This document shows, one piece after another, positions 7,775 to 15,880 of a DNA stretch of 41,159 bases. The notes under the pieces are model-generated. The model worked only from the letters and a program-made list of their open reading frames with translations. It had not been told where the DNA came from and ran no database searches. The stretch lies in the NCBI RefSeq assembly GCF_000721495.1, contig NZ_JOHY01000074.1, forward strand, positions 1 to 41,159, read 5' to 3'. Position 1 is the stretch's first letter. Every line of letters begins with the position of its first letter. The position numbers and the translations under genes were made by a program. Origin of the DNA: Streptomyces sp. NRRL F-5123 (lineage in GTDB: Bacteria; Actinomycetota; Actinomycetes; Streptomycetales; Streptomycetaceae).

Positions 7775-8680
7775 CTAGGCGCAGCCGCCGTCGGCCAGCA
7801 CCGTGCGGACGGCGTCGGTGAAGTCGCGGAGGAGCGGGACGCGGGCGCCGGAGAGGCGGACGAGGGCCCACCGCACGGGCAGGGCGTCACGGACGGGCAG
7901 GAAGGCGACGCCGGGGAACTGGTTGTACCGGGCCATGTGGGCGCCGAAGCAGAATCCGCCCTTGCCCGCGGCGATGAGCGCCAGCCCCTCGGACACCGAG
8001 GAGATGTGCGGGCCGCGCGGGATCGGCCGCCCCTTCGGGGTGAGGGACGGCGAGCGGTCCTCGTTCCAGTACGCGGACATGTAAGGGGCGACCAGCAACG
8101 GGGTCCGCGCCAGGTCCTCCAGGCTGACGCCGTCCTGCCGGGCCAGCGGGTGCCGGGTGGAGATCGCCAGTACGCGCGGCTCCTCCAGCAGCACCGGGCC
8201 GGCGGTGATCCCCTGCTCCTGGGCCGGCAGGCTCGCGTTCATCACGTCGACTTCGCCGCGGAGCAAGGGCTCGAAGGCGTCACCGGCCGATATCTCGTGG
8301 ACGAGCAGCTCGATCGGAGACCGGCGGGCCCGCAGCACGTCCGCGACCTCGACGATCACCTTCGCCCACAGCGTGCTGAAGACCCCGATCCGAAGATGGC
8401 AGGTGACGCCGTGCGCGGTCGCGGTGGCGCAGGCCAGGGCGTCCTGGATGCCCTGGAAGTGGGGCTGGAGGCGGTCCCGGAACTGGCGGCCGAGATCGGT
8501 GAGGGCCACATGCCGGCTGGTGCGCTCGAACAGCGCGTCACCGATGCGCCGTTCCAGTGCCTGAATCAGCTGGCTGACGCGCTGCGGGGACACCTGGCGG
8601 CGCTGGGCGGTCCGCCCGAAGTGCAGCTCCTCGGCGAGCACCAGGAACGTCTCGAGCTCGCCGGGTTCGACAACTGCCAC
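7775..8680 (-). CDS. LysR-family transcriptional regulator, 301 aa
   Basis: The N-terminal winged HTH is at about residues 5-65 (ETFLVLAEELHFGRTAQRRQVSPQRVSQLIQALE) and a LysR substrate-binding domain occupies about 90-295. I prefer GTG at 8680, which puts the ELETFLVLAEE helix at the usual distance from the start; a longer frame would extend into the divergent promoter. It is transcribed away from the UbiX/UbiD operon across a 94-bp gap that contains GATCAT-type half-sites at about 8684-8690 and 8708-8714. By the usual LysR logic it probably controls that operon with an aromatic acid as co-inducer; this is inference. Confidence 0.85.
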   Translation of the reverse strand: MAVVEPGELETFLVLAEELHFGRTAQRRQVSPQRVSQLIQALERRIGDALFERTSRHVALTDLGRQFRDRLQPHFQGIQDALACATATAHGVTCHLRIGVFSTLWAKVIVEVADVLRARRSPIELLVHEISAGDAFEPLLRGEVDVMNASLPAQEQGITAGPVLLEEPRVLAISTRHPLARQDGVSLEDLARTPLLVAPYMSAYWNEDRSPSLTPKGRPIPRGPHISSVSEGLALIAAGKGGFCFGAHMARYNQFPGVAFLPVRDALPVRWALVRLSGARVPLLRDFTDAVRTVLADGGCA

Positions 8681-8774
8681 TTGATGATCATACAGCAGAC
8701 GGCGATTGATCCATCTGTGCCTGGTTGAAACCCTTCGAGGCAGATCGCCACGGGCGATCGGAACGGGGACTCGC

Positions 8775-9362
8775 ATGGAAGACGTGGAAACCGCTGCTCA
8801 CCCTCCCCGCCGGCTGGTGGTCGGCATCAGCGGCGCCACCGGGATCGCCTACGCCGTACGGGCGCTGGAACTGGCCCGCAAGGCGGGGGTGGAGACGCAT
8901 CTCGTGGTGACGCCCGCGGGGCAGCAGACCCGGGCGTACGAGACGGATCTGGACGCCCGCGACCTGGCCGCGATGGCCGACGTGACGTACCGGCCGTCCG
9001 ATGTCGGGGCGGCGATCGCCTCCGGCTCGTTCCGTACCGCCGGGATGCTCGTCGCCCCCTGCTCGATGCGGACCCTCTCGGCGATCGCGTACGCCGGCAA
9101 CGACAACCTGCTCACGCGGGCTGCCGACGTGACGCTCAAGGAGCGACGGCGCCTGGTGCTGCTGGTCCGCGAGACACCGCTGACCCTCGGCCACCTGCGT
9201 GCCATGCAGGCCGCCACCGAGTCCGGCGCCGTCGTGATGCCCCCGGTGCCCGCCTTCTACCTGCGCCCCCGGAGCGTGGCCGACATCGTCGACCACACCG
9301 TCGGCCGGGCCCTGGACCTGCTGGGTATCGACGTCCCGGAACTGCCGCGCTGGGGCGAGTAG
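8775..9362 (+). CDS. UbiX-like flavin prenyltransferase, 195 aa
   Basis: Flavoprotein that in this family joins dimethylallyl phosphate to FMN to make prenylated FMN, the cofactor of UbiD decarboxylases. The FMN-binding motif GISGATG is at about residues 18-24, followed by VAPCSMRTLSAIAYAGNDNLLTRAADVTLKERRRLVLL, the family signature, and PPVPAFYLRP near the C-terminus. Length is normal. ATG 8775 is preferred over the upstream TTG at 8706 because the family begins just before the RRLVVGISG strand. It is the first gene of a four-gene operon and directly precedes its expected client, the UbiD-like enzyme. Confidence 0.88.
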   Translation: MEDVETAAHPPRRLVVGISGATGIAYAVRALELARKAGVETHLVVTPAGQQTRAYETDLDARDLAAMADVTYRPSDVGAAIASGSFRTAGMLVAPCSMRTLSAIAYAGNDNLLTRAADVTLKERRRLVLLVRETPLTLGHLRAMQAATESGAVVMPPVPAFYLRPRSVADIVDHTVGRALDLLGIDVPELPRWGE

Positions 9363-9458
9363 TCCCCAGCGGCCCCGATTCCGCGCGGACCTTCGTACCC
9401 GCGCGCATCCCCCCTTCGTACCGCATTTTCACCTCCCCGCTCTTCGAGAGGAACCCCG

Positions 9459-10958
9459 TTGAAGCACCTACGCAGCCTGCGCGCATTCATCGACGAACTG
9501 GAAAAACTCGGCGACGTCCAACGGATCGACGCCGAGGTGGACTGGAATCTGGAGGCCGGCGCGATCATCCGCCGCTGCTACGACCTGCAGGCGCCGGCCC
9601 CGCTGTTCACCAGCCTCACCGGCTACACCGGCACGGGATTCCGCCTGTTCGGAGCTCCCGGAGCGCTCAGCTCCTCCCGGCACCGCTTCGCACGGATCGC
9701 CCTCGCCGTGGGGCTGGACGCTGACGCCACCGGTCAGCAGATCGTGGAGCACCTCGCGGCGGCCCGCGCCAGGCCGGGCATACCGCCGGTGGAGGTCGCC
9801 CGGGAACAGGCCCCCTGCAAGGAGAACGTCATGCTGGGCGACGACGTCGACCTGCTGGCGTTCCCCACGCCGCTGATCCACGCCGGCGACGGTGGCCGCT
9901 ACATCCAGACCTACGGTATGAACATCGTCAAAACCCCGGACGGGTCGTGGACCAACTGGTCGATCAACCGCATGATGATCCACGACCGGAACACCCTCGC
10001 CTGCCTCATCCCCGCCCCGCAGCACCTCGGCGTCATCCGCTCCCAGTGGACCGCGCTCGGCCGACCCATGCCGATCGCGCTCGCCATCGGCGTCGAACCG
10101 GCCCTGCCCTGGGTCGGCGGGATGCCGCTGCCGGAGGGCGCCGACGAGAGCCACTACCTGGGAGCACTGTTCGGCGAGGGGATCGAGCTGGTCAGGGCCG
10201 AAACAGTGGACCTGCTCGTCCCGGCCACCGCGGAAATCGTCATCGAGGGGCACATCTCCCTCGACGAGACCGTGATGGAGGGGCCGTTCAACGAGTTCCC
10301 CGGCTACAACGCCACCGAAGCCTCCCCCAAGGCCGTCTTCCACGTGTCGGCGGTCACCTACCGCGACGGGGCGATCCAGCCCGTGGTCGCCGCGGGACCA
10401 CCGGTCGAGGAGGACCACACCATCATCGGTACGACCTCGGCCGCCGAGATCCTCCACCTGCTGCGCGAGGCGGGGCTGCCGATCTCCTCGGCCTGGTACA
10501 ACTTCGAGGCCGCGGTGCACTGGCTGAGCCTGGCCGTCCGCAGCGACTGGCACCGGACGACCGGGCTGGGCTCGCACGAACTCGTCGACCGCATCGCCGC
10601 CGTGATCTTCCACGGCAAGCCCTCGGTCAACGCGCCCAAGATCCTGCTGGTCGAGGACGACGTCGACATCACCGATCTCTCCGAACTCGTGTGGGCTTTC
10701 GCGACGCGTTCCCACCCCGACGTCGACCGCGGCGAGTTCCACTACCCGCCCGCGGTCAGCGACCAGCTCGCCGTCTACCTGACGCCCGAGGAGGCCCGCA
10801 GTTTCATGGCCGGCAAGGTCATCTACAACTGCCTGCTCGCCGACCTCTACCCCGGCGGCAAACGCCCGGTGAAGGGCAGCTTCGAGAACGGCTGGCCCGC
10901 CGAGGTTCGCGACCGCGTCCTGGCCAACTGGGCCACCTACGGCTTCACGGAGCAGTGA
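9459..10958 (+). CDS. UbiD-family prenyl-FMN-dependent decarboxylase, 499 aa
   Basis: Reversible non-oxidative decarboxylase of aromatic or acrylic acids. The catalytic triad aligns with Arg173/Glu277/Glu282 of the Aspergillus enzyme: Arg171 in NWSINRMMIHD, and Glu274 and Glu279 in MEGPFNEFPGY. The start is TTG 9459, preceded by a good ribosome site (GAGAGGAA, 9445-9452) and giving the typical N-terminus LRAFIDELEKLGDV. Known actinobacterial vanillate/4-hydroxybenzoate decarboxylases are B-C-D operons; here B- and C-type genes are present but no small D gene is seen. The next gene starts eight bases after the stop. Confidence 0.9.
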   Translation: MKHLRSLRAFIDELEKLGDVQRIDAEVDWNLEAGAIIRRCYDLQAPAPLFTSLTGYTGTGFRLFGAPGALSSSRHRFARIALAVGLDADATGQQIVEHLAAARARPGIPPVEVAREQAPCKENVMLGDDVDLLAFPTPLIHAGDGGRYIQTYGMNIVKTPDGSWTNWSINRMMIHDRNTLACLIPAPQHLGVIRSQWTALGRPMPIALAIGVEPALPWVGGMPLPEGADESHYLGALFGEGIELVRAETVDLLVPATAEIVIEGHISLDETVMEGPFNEFPGYNATEASPKAVFHVSAVTYRDGAIQPVVAAGPPVEEDHTIIGTTSAAEILHLLREAGLPISSAWYNFEAAVHWLSLAVRSDWHRTTGLGSHELVDRIAAVIFHGKPSVNAPKILLVEDDVDITDLSELVWAFATRSHPDVDRGEFHYPPAVSDQLAVYLTPEEARSFMAGKVIYNCLLADLYPGGKRPVKGSFENGWPAEVRDRVLANWATYGFTEQ

Positions 10959-10965
10959 ACGCACC

Positions 10966-11729
10966 ATGTCCACCGGCATCGACACCCACGGGACCGACAC
11001 CGGCGCCCCCGGCAGGAGGATCTTGCTCCTGGCCTCCAACCCGGCGGTCTCCGGCCGGACCGGCTGGCCGATCGGCTTCCGGTGGTCGGAACTGACACAT
11101 CCGTACTGGGAGTTCACCCAGGCCGGCTACGAGGTCGACATCGTCAGCCCGGAGGGCGGCCCGTTGCGGGCCGACTCCTGGAGCGACCCGCGGGACGAGT
11201 CCCGCTACTCCGCCGACGACCTCCTGTCCCTGGGCTTCGCCACCTCTCCCGAGCACAGCGCACTGCTCGACAAGACCCCTCCCTGGCAGACACCGACACC
11301 TCCGGCTACGACGCCCTGCTGGTCATCGGCGGCCAGGCACCGATGTACACGTTCGCCGTCGACGAGCGGGTCCACTCGCTCATCGCCTCCTTCCACGAGA
11401 CAGGCAGGATCACCGCGGTGCTCTGCCACGGCACGGCCGCCCTCCTCAAGACCCGCCTGGCCGACGGCACGCTGCTGGTGACCGGCAAGACCTGGACGGG
11501 CTTCGCCAACTCCGAGGAGGACTACGCCGACGCCTATGTCGGCCGGACCATCCAGCCCTTCCGCATCGAGGACGAGGCGCGCCGCCTGCCGGACACCAAC
11601 TTCACCGTCGCCGGACGGTTCCGTCCGCACGCCGTACGTGACGGGCTGCTCGTTACCGGGCAGCAGCAGTACTCCGGTACGGCCGTCGCCCAGCTCGTCG
11701 TCCAGGCCCTCGGCCGTAGCGCTCCTTGA
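10966..11729 (+). pseudogene. DJ-1/PfpI-family protein, single frameshift
   Basis: Type 1 glutamine-amidotransferase-like fold. The first frame from ATG 10966 covers LLLASNPAV, WSELTHPYWEFTQAGYEVDIVSPEGG and ends near HSALLDKTP. The second carries SLADTDTSGYDALLVIGGQAPMYTF and the nucleophile cysteine in AVLCHGTAALLK, ending at 11729. The break is at about 11275-11282, in a C-run; adding one C restores SALLDKTPSLAD in frame. All core motifs survive, so this is a very recent mutation or a base-calling error. It lies 7 bp after the UbiD gene. Related proteins include chaperones, glyoxalases and isonitrile hydratases. Confidence 0.75.
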
Positions 11730-11750
11730 CCTCACCCGACAGGACCTCAC

Positions 11751-12185
11751 ATGACCGAGACCGAACGCGCGGACGGCACGATCACCGTCCGCAGCTACCA
11801 GCCCCTTCCGTACGAACAGCCTGACGACGGGCCCGCCTTGTTCCGGATCCACGTCGAGGAGACCTTCAGCGGCGACATCGAGGGCGACGGCGTCGCCGAG
11901 TTCCTCCAGGCCGCGCACCCGGATGGCACCGCGAGTTTCGTCGGGGTCGAGCGGGTGACCGGGCGACTGGCCGGCCGCGAGGGAACCTTCCTCCTCCAGG
12001 ACTCCGGCACCGTGGCCGGGGGCGTCGTCAACGGCGAGTGGTTCGTCGTCCCCGGCTCCGGCACCGGCGAACTCACCGGCCTGCGCGGCACCGGCGGATT
12101 GCGCGCCAACCTCGGCGAAGGCGCCGCCATCCATCTGGACCACTGGTTCGAGCGGCCGGACACAGCCCTGGGAGGTGGCTCCTGA
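11751..12185 (+). CDS. DUF3224-like protein, 144 aa
   Basis: Small beta-rich protein with the pattern of the DUF3224 family: GTITVRSYQPLPYE, FSGDIEGDGVAEFL, FVGVERVTGRLAGREGTFLLQ, GEWFVVPGSGTGELTGLRGTGGL and a final LDHWFE. These proteins form an allene-oxide-cyclase-like barrel; catalysis is generally unproven. It follows the DJ-1 gene by 21 bp and closes the decarboxylase operon, so a role in processing the decarboxylation product is possible but unsupported. The stop at 12183 is followed in the same frame by a signal-peptide-like stretch (see findings). Confidence 0.75.
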   Translation: MTETERADGTITVRSYQPLPYEQPDDGPALFRIHVEETFSGDIEGDGVAEFLQAAHPDGTASFVGVERVTGRLAGREGTFLLQDSGTVAGGVVNGEWFVVPGSGTGELTGLRGTGGLRANLGEGAAIHLDHWFERPDTALGGGS

Positions 12186-12280
12186 CAGACCCTGTCCCGG
12201 CGTGCGGTCACCGCCGCCTTCGCCGTGGCGCGGACCGCGGTCGTCGGCGCGTCGATCACCGCCACACCGGCAGCAGCCGC

Positions 12281-13483
12281 TCAGGCCGGCGGGGTGGCCA
12301 AGTCGGGGCGGCAGAGGCGGACCGGGCCGTCCGGCTCCGCAGGGAACGAGTGGTCCAGGTGCCAGCCGTGCTCGGCGGCGACGGCGAGCACGGCGTGCGC
12401 TCCGGCGCCCCGGAAGTGCCAGGACGGCACGCTGACCCGGCGCAGGATGCGGCCCTCCTCGGCCAGGTAGCCCCGGCGCGGGTCCCGCTTGGTCTCGGCG
12501 GCGAAGAAGCGCGGCAGCCGGGTCCTCAGGTGGGCGAGGTAGGCGTCGGCGCTGTCGCGCAGTTCGAGTGCGCGCAGCCGCGGCATGAAGACGAGGGTGA
12601 GCAGCGGCGTCGCGAACCGCCGCGGCAGCGGCCCCCACGGCTCGCCCCGCCGGGGCGCGGGCCCGTACGGGTCGGGCACACTCGTGTGCTGCGGCGGCGC
12701 AATGAGCCGGTAGAGGTGCAGCTCGCTGCGCGGGTCCCGGGTCTTCTGCCAGTCCACCGACCAGCCGCGCCGGCCGGCCAGTTGCTCGACCGCCGCGGAG
12801 TCCAGCCCGCGGTAGTGGCGCACCGGGAGCGCGCACTCGGCCCGCCGGACTCCGCTGGGCGGCAGCTTGGCCGCCTCCCAGCCGCTGTTCTTCTCCGCTT
12901 TGGGGAAGAGGGCGGCGAAGCGGTCGTCGGTGAAGGGCGCCCACAGGTCCGTGCGCCCGGTCCACTCCACTCGCAGCCGGCGCCAGGAGATGGCGGTCGT
13001 CTTGAAGGCGAACATCGCGCCGGGCAGGCCGACGTTGCCGTCGCCGAGGATGTCGATGGCGATCACCACGGCCAGCAGGGCGAAGGCGAGCAGGGCCCAC
13101 ACGGGGATGTAGAGGTACTGCAGCACGTACTGCAGTGCCAGAGCGGTCCGCGAGCGCTGCGGGGCGGCCGTGAACTGCCGCTCGCCCAAGCCCGGTCGGG
13201 GCCCCTTCGGCGGCTGCGGCGTGACCCCGGAGGGCACCCAGCCTGCGCCCGACGGTGCCTGGGCCGCGTCCTGGGGGCCGGGCGCCGCGCCCGCCTGCGG
13301 GGCGCCGCCGTACCCACCCGGCGCGTAGGGCGAGCTGCCGTACGCGGGATGGTCCCCGGCGGGCGCGCCGTACCCGGACGGGCCGTACCCCGCGGGGCCG
13401 TGGCCCGCGGACGGGGGAACGTAAGGGCCGCTCGGGGCCGCGGGGTTGCCGTAGAGATCCTGACCCCGGGACGGTGTGCTCAT
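12281..13483 (-). CDS. Gly/Pro/Tyr-rich membrane protein, 400 aa
   Basis: The start is ATG 13483 (MSTPSRGQDLYGNP), preceded by AGGAGAG at a good distance. Residues 1-120 are low-complexity and rich in Gly, Pro, Ala and Tyr (GYGPSGYGAPAGDHPAYG), typical of Streptomyces membrane proteins of unknown role. One or two transmembrane helices follow (ALQYVLQYLYIPVWALLAFALLAVVIAIDIL, about 138-168). The C-terminal 230 residues are cytosolic in appearance, with conserved Trp and Arg (WRRLRVEWTGRTDLW). I do not recognise an enzymatic domain. It converges on the DUF3224 gene, and the 95-bp gap has no clear terminator. Confidence 0.7.
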   Translation of the reverse strand: MSTPSRGQDLYGNPAAPSGPYVPPSAGHGPAGYGPSGYGAPAGDHPAYGSSPYAPGGYGGAPQAGAAPGPQDAAQAPSGAGWVPSGVTPQPPKGPRPGLGERQFTAAPQRSRTALALQYVLQYLYIPVWALLAFALLAVVIAIDILGDGNVGLPGAMFAFKTTAISWRRLRVEWTGRTDLWAPFTDDRFAALFPKAEKNSGWEAAKLPPSGVRRAECALPVRHYRGLDSAAVEQLAGRRGWSVDWQKTRDPRSELHLYRLIAPPQHTSVPDPYGPAPRRGEPWGPLPRRFATPLLTLVFMPRLRALELRDSADAYLAHLRTRLPRFFAAETKRDPRRGYLAEEGRILRRVSVPSWHFRGAGAHAVLAVAAEHGWHLDHSFPAEPDGPVRLCRPDLATPPA

Positions 13484-13625
13484 CACACTCTCCTCGCTGC
13501 ACGGCGCCGGGCACCCCCGGAGAACCCAGCGCCCGCCGGCCGACGGCGGCTGCGCCAAGTACTTCAGCAGGATTTCGGTGCCTGACCTGGTGTTTTCGCC
13601 GGGTGGCGGGATTATAGCGGGACTT

Positions 13626-13667
13626 CGATCGTGTGGGGGCGGTCTCACGGGGACCGCCCCTCGATCG
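13626..13667. terminator. Strong nested palindrome
   Basis: GGGGCGGTC (13636-13644) pairs perfectly with GACCGCCCC (13652-13660), and outer arms CGATCG (13626-13631 and 13662-13667) also pair. The 13484-13838 gap holds no gene I can support. The structure may be a terminator or a relic of a mobile-element end. Confidence 0.4.
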
Positions 13668-13838
13668 TGCGACAACGCCGCAGGTAGTGACAGTGGCGGC
13701 GACGGCTTGGCATCGTCGGCGCGAGTTCGACCAGTTGAGCGCGTGGTGGCGACCGCGGTGTCCGCTCAGGTGCGGGGGCCTGGCACGACAAGCTGCCAGG
13801 AGTCGCCGAACCTCCACCACTGTGAGCCCGATGACCCA

Positions 13839-14008
13839 TTACTGAGGTTGTGTCCGTGATGTCGTCGTGGTGAGGCCGGTGCCGGTGAGGCATCCGTCGG
13901 TGAGGTCGCTGCGGTATTGGACTTCTCGTAAGCCCCGAAGTTGATGTTGACCTGGCAGCGGTGGCGGAGCAGTGACCAGATGCCCTCGACCGGGTTGAGT
14001 TGGGGCGC
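13839..14008 (-). pseudogene. IS630-family transposase C-terminal remnant
   Basis: Minus-strand reading gives APQLNPVEGIWSLLRHRCQVN, the region around the third catalytic residue (Glu in NPVEGIWS). After an internal deletion and frame change it continues as EVQYRSDLTDGCLTGTGL with a stop at 13839. Homology starts exactly at the outer edge of the 52-bp inverted repeat (14009). The upstream part of the transposase is not found on the far side of the cassette. Confidence 0.6.
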
Positions 14009-14060
14009 GGTTGAACTGCGAAGACGCGTATCCGCCGCACGGCATCATGCGAAGATCACC
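14009..14060. repeat. Left copy of perfect 52-bp inverted repeat
   Basis: Begins GGTTGAACTGCGAAGACG and ends GCGAAGATCACC. Its exact reverse complement is at 15154-15205. Bases immediately outside and inside the repeat do not match, so its length is sharply defined. Confidence 0.95.
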
Positions 14061-14101
14061 AGTGACCGAGAGGTACATTGCCAGGAGCGACGGGCAAATC
14101 G

Positions 14102-14117
14102 GTGGCGCTGGCGCCAC
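14102..14117. promoter_or_regulatory. Perfect 7-bp palindrome and -10-like element before the methyltransferase gene
   Basis: GTGGCGC (14102-14108) and GCGCCAC (14111-14117) form a perfect hairpin with a 2-base centre. A TAGCGT -10-like element follows at 14127-14132, six bases before the GTG start, suggesting a leaderless transcript. The palindrome is positioned like an operator overlapping the -35 region. Confidence 0.4.
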
Positions 14118-14138
14118 GAGCGTCGCTAGCGTCGCGCC

Positions 14139-15041
14139 GTGAAGCACCAGAATCCGCTCGCCTACTTGGTGGGCCTTGAAGGCACTGCCCTGCTGCGATC
14201 GTTCACCGGGGAGCACGATCGCGAGTTCGTCGATGCGCGTATCGGCGAGATCCGGAGGCTGCTTGACGACGAGACGCTGGCGGATGCCGCTGTGGACGTT
14301 GCCCCGGTGGGCACCGTCGATGGATACCAGATCTGGTCGAGGACCTATGACGGCCCCAACTCGGCGTTCGACTTCGACGAGCCGGTGGTCGGGGAAATCC
14401 TCGATGGAATGCCGACTGGTGTCGCCTTGGACGCCGCCTGCGGCACCGGTCGGATGACGGCCCTGCTGGCCGAGCGCGGTCACCGGACAGTCGGCGTCGA
14501 CAGCTCGGCGGACATGCTGGCGCGGGCACGTGAGCGGGTACCAGCAGGCGAGTTCCTCCTTGGCGACCTGCGCCGGCTGCCCGTGGCCGATGATGCCATG
14601 GACTTGGTGGTCTGTTCTCTTGCCCTGACGCACGTCGCCGACCTGAGGCCGGTGATGGCGGAGTTCGCCAGGGTTTTGCGTCCGGGCGGGCACCTCGTGA
14701 CCTCGGACATCCACCCGGAATGCGTGGCGCGGGGTTCGATTCCCTCGGTGCGCTTGGCGGACGGGAGGCCGGGGCAGGTGGAGACCTATCGTCATCCGGT
14801 CGGGGACTATCTACGTGCCGCGCTTACGGTGGGGCTACAAGTCCGGCGCTGTGAGGAACCCGAGGAGCGAGCCGGGGGACGGACCGGGGCACAGGATCCG
14901 CCACGGAAGCTCACGATCGACTTGGGTCCGTGGGAGGACTGGCCATGGTGCCTGATGGACCTGGTACCCGAGGCTGCTGTGGCGGCCAACGCCGGGGTTC
15001 CGGTGGAGATCATCTGGCACTTTCAACTGGCCGAGACCTGA
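14139..15041 (+). CDS. Class I SAM-dependent methyltransferase, 300 aa
   Basis: Rossmann-type methyltransferase. Motif I LDAACGTG is at residues 97-104, the acidic ribose-binding position is in VGVDSSADML, LLGDLRRLPVADDAMDLVVC follows, and a post-motif segment FARVLRPGGHLVTSD matches the methyltransferase-11 fold. An unusual N-terminal region of about 90 residues precedes the fold and may bind substrate. The substrate cannot be deduced; the family includes small-molecule and rRNA-type enzymes, and a resistance role would fit a mobile cassette but is inference. The GTG start at 14139 agrees with the -10-like element. The gene is the only one between the 52-bp repeats and is followed by a weak hairpin at 15068-15086. 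Confidence 0.85.
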   Translation: MKHQNPLAYLVGLEGTALLRSFTGEHDREFVDARIGEIRRLLDDETLADAAVDVAPVGTVDGYQIWSRTYDGPNSAFDFDEPVVGEILDGMPTGVALDAACGTGRMTALLAERGHRTVGVDSSADMLARARERVPAGEFLLGDLRRLPVADDAMDLVVCSLALTHVADLRPVMAEFARVLRPGGHLVTSDIHPECVARGSIPSVRLADGRPGQVETYRHPVGDYLRAALTVGLQVRRCEEPEERAGGRTGAQDPPRKLTIDLGPWEDWPWCLMDLVPEAAVAANAGVPVEIIWHFQLAET

Positions 15042-15153
15042 ACTCCCGTACATGATTTCATCTGCCACCGGAACATCGTTTTCCGGCGCAGGATCATCGC
15101 CACCCACAGGCAGGGGATCAGGGCGGGTGCTACGGTCCGCTCATCAACTGGTG

Positions 15154-15205
15154 GGTGATCTTCGCATGATGCCGTGCGGCGGATACGCGTCTTCGCAGTT
15201 CAACC
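15154..15205. repeat. Right copy of perfect 52-bp inverted repeat
   Basis: Exact reverse complement of 14009-14060. It lies 112 bp behind the methyltransferase stop codon. Confidence 0.95.
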
Positions 15206-15401
15206 AGTAGGGTCCGCGACATCACGCATCGCCGAGGCGGAATGACCGCCGCGCAGTCCAGCCCTGGAGGCCGGCGAGCCCGAGCGGGCGCGGCCTTCGA
15301 GCGAATGGCTGCGCGGATCGACTTCGACGGACCGGGTACCCTCCACCGTGCTGCTGGTTGTGGGCCGGGCATTCATCACGTCACCCCGTGGAGACGCCCC
15401 C

Positions 15402-15707
15402 GTGGCCACGAAACATCTCTCCCTGCACACCGAGCCGCACGTCGCCGAAATCGGCAACGACCTGGTGTTCGAGTTCCAGCCCGAGGTGGACGGCGACGCC
15501 TTCCTCGACGCCTACGACACGCTCCAGGAGCGGTACTCCGGGCTCCAACTCGATGACGGCGCCAGCCTCGACAGCGTGCAGACCAGCGAGCTGCGCGAAG
15601 CGATCGGCGCCTGCCGCGCGTTCCTGGCCGGGCTCACGCTGCAATCTCGTCCACACCTCCGACGACGCCGTCGCGGCCGACGAAGTCGGGTGAGGCGTCA
15701 GCCCTGA
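15402..15707 (+). CDS. Small acidic protein resembling a phage tail assembly chaperone
   Basis: GTG start at 15402 with GGAG nine bases upstream. The first 75 residues (VATKHLSLHTEPHVAEIG, FEFQPEVDGDAFLDAY, ELREAIGACRAFLAGLTL) resemble small proteins of Streptomyces phage tail modules, from memory of such families. After LAGLTL the sequence becomes a run of arginines in an alternative-frame style, so the native C-terminus is probably lost by a frame change near 15640. No other phage gene is in the window, so it may be an isolated relic. It is 101 aa as read. Confidence 0.45.
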   Translation: MATKHLSLHTEPHVAEIGNDLVFEFQPEVDGDAFLDAYDTLQERYSGLQLDDGASLDSVQTSELREAIGACRAFLAGLTLQSRPHLRRRRRGRRSRVRRQP

Positions 15708-15880
15708 TCGTGCCCTTCGCCGGCAACCGGCCCACAGCGCCCCCTCGCTGTCCGCGCGCGCTCCCCCGACACCGGAGCCCGCAGCCGCCGGCTGTCCGGG
15801 CACCGGGAAATCGCGTTCACCGTAGCGGTATCGCAGCTCCGCCCCCCAGCGACAGCGGTACGGCGGCCGGGTCCGGCGCG

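Larger units (their letters stand above)
14009..15205 (+). mobile_element. Candidate mobile insertion cassette carrying a methyltransferase
   Basis: A 1,197-bp unit bounded by perfect 52-bp inverted repeats with a single internal gene and no transposase. This is the architecture of a mobile insertion cassette or passenger-only IS derivative, moved in trans by a related transposase. The left repeat abuts an IS630 remnant. No target-site duplication is visible at 14008/15206, so the borders or later rearrangement need testing. Confidence 0.55.

Noticed and set aside
9468..11117. 549-codon open frame on the minus strand opposite the UbiD gene
   Set aside because: A GC-rich shadow; the plus frame carries the UbiD catalytic residues and a good ribosome site.
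11205..13820. 871-codon minus-strand frame
   Set aside because: Arginine/proline-rich shadow spanning several unrelated genes.
14009..15205. Reading the 52-bp repeats as a transcription terminator pair
   Set aside because: The arms are over 1.1 kb apart and 52 bp of perfect identity is far more than needed; a mobile-element end is more plausible.
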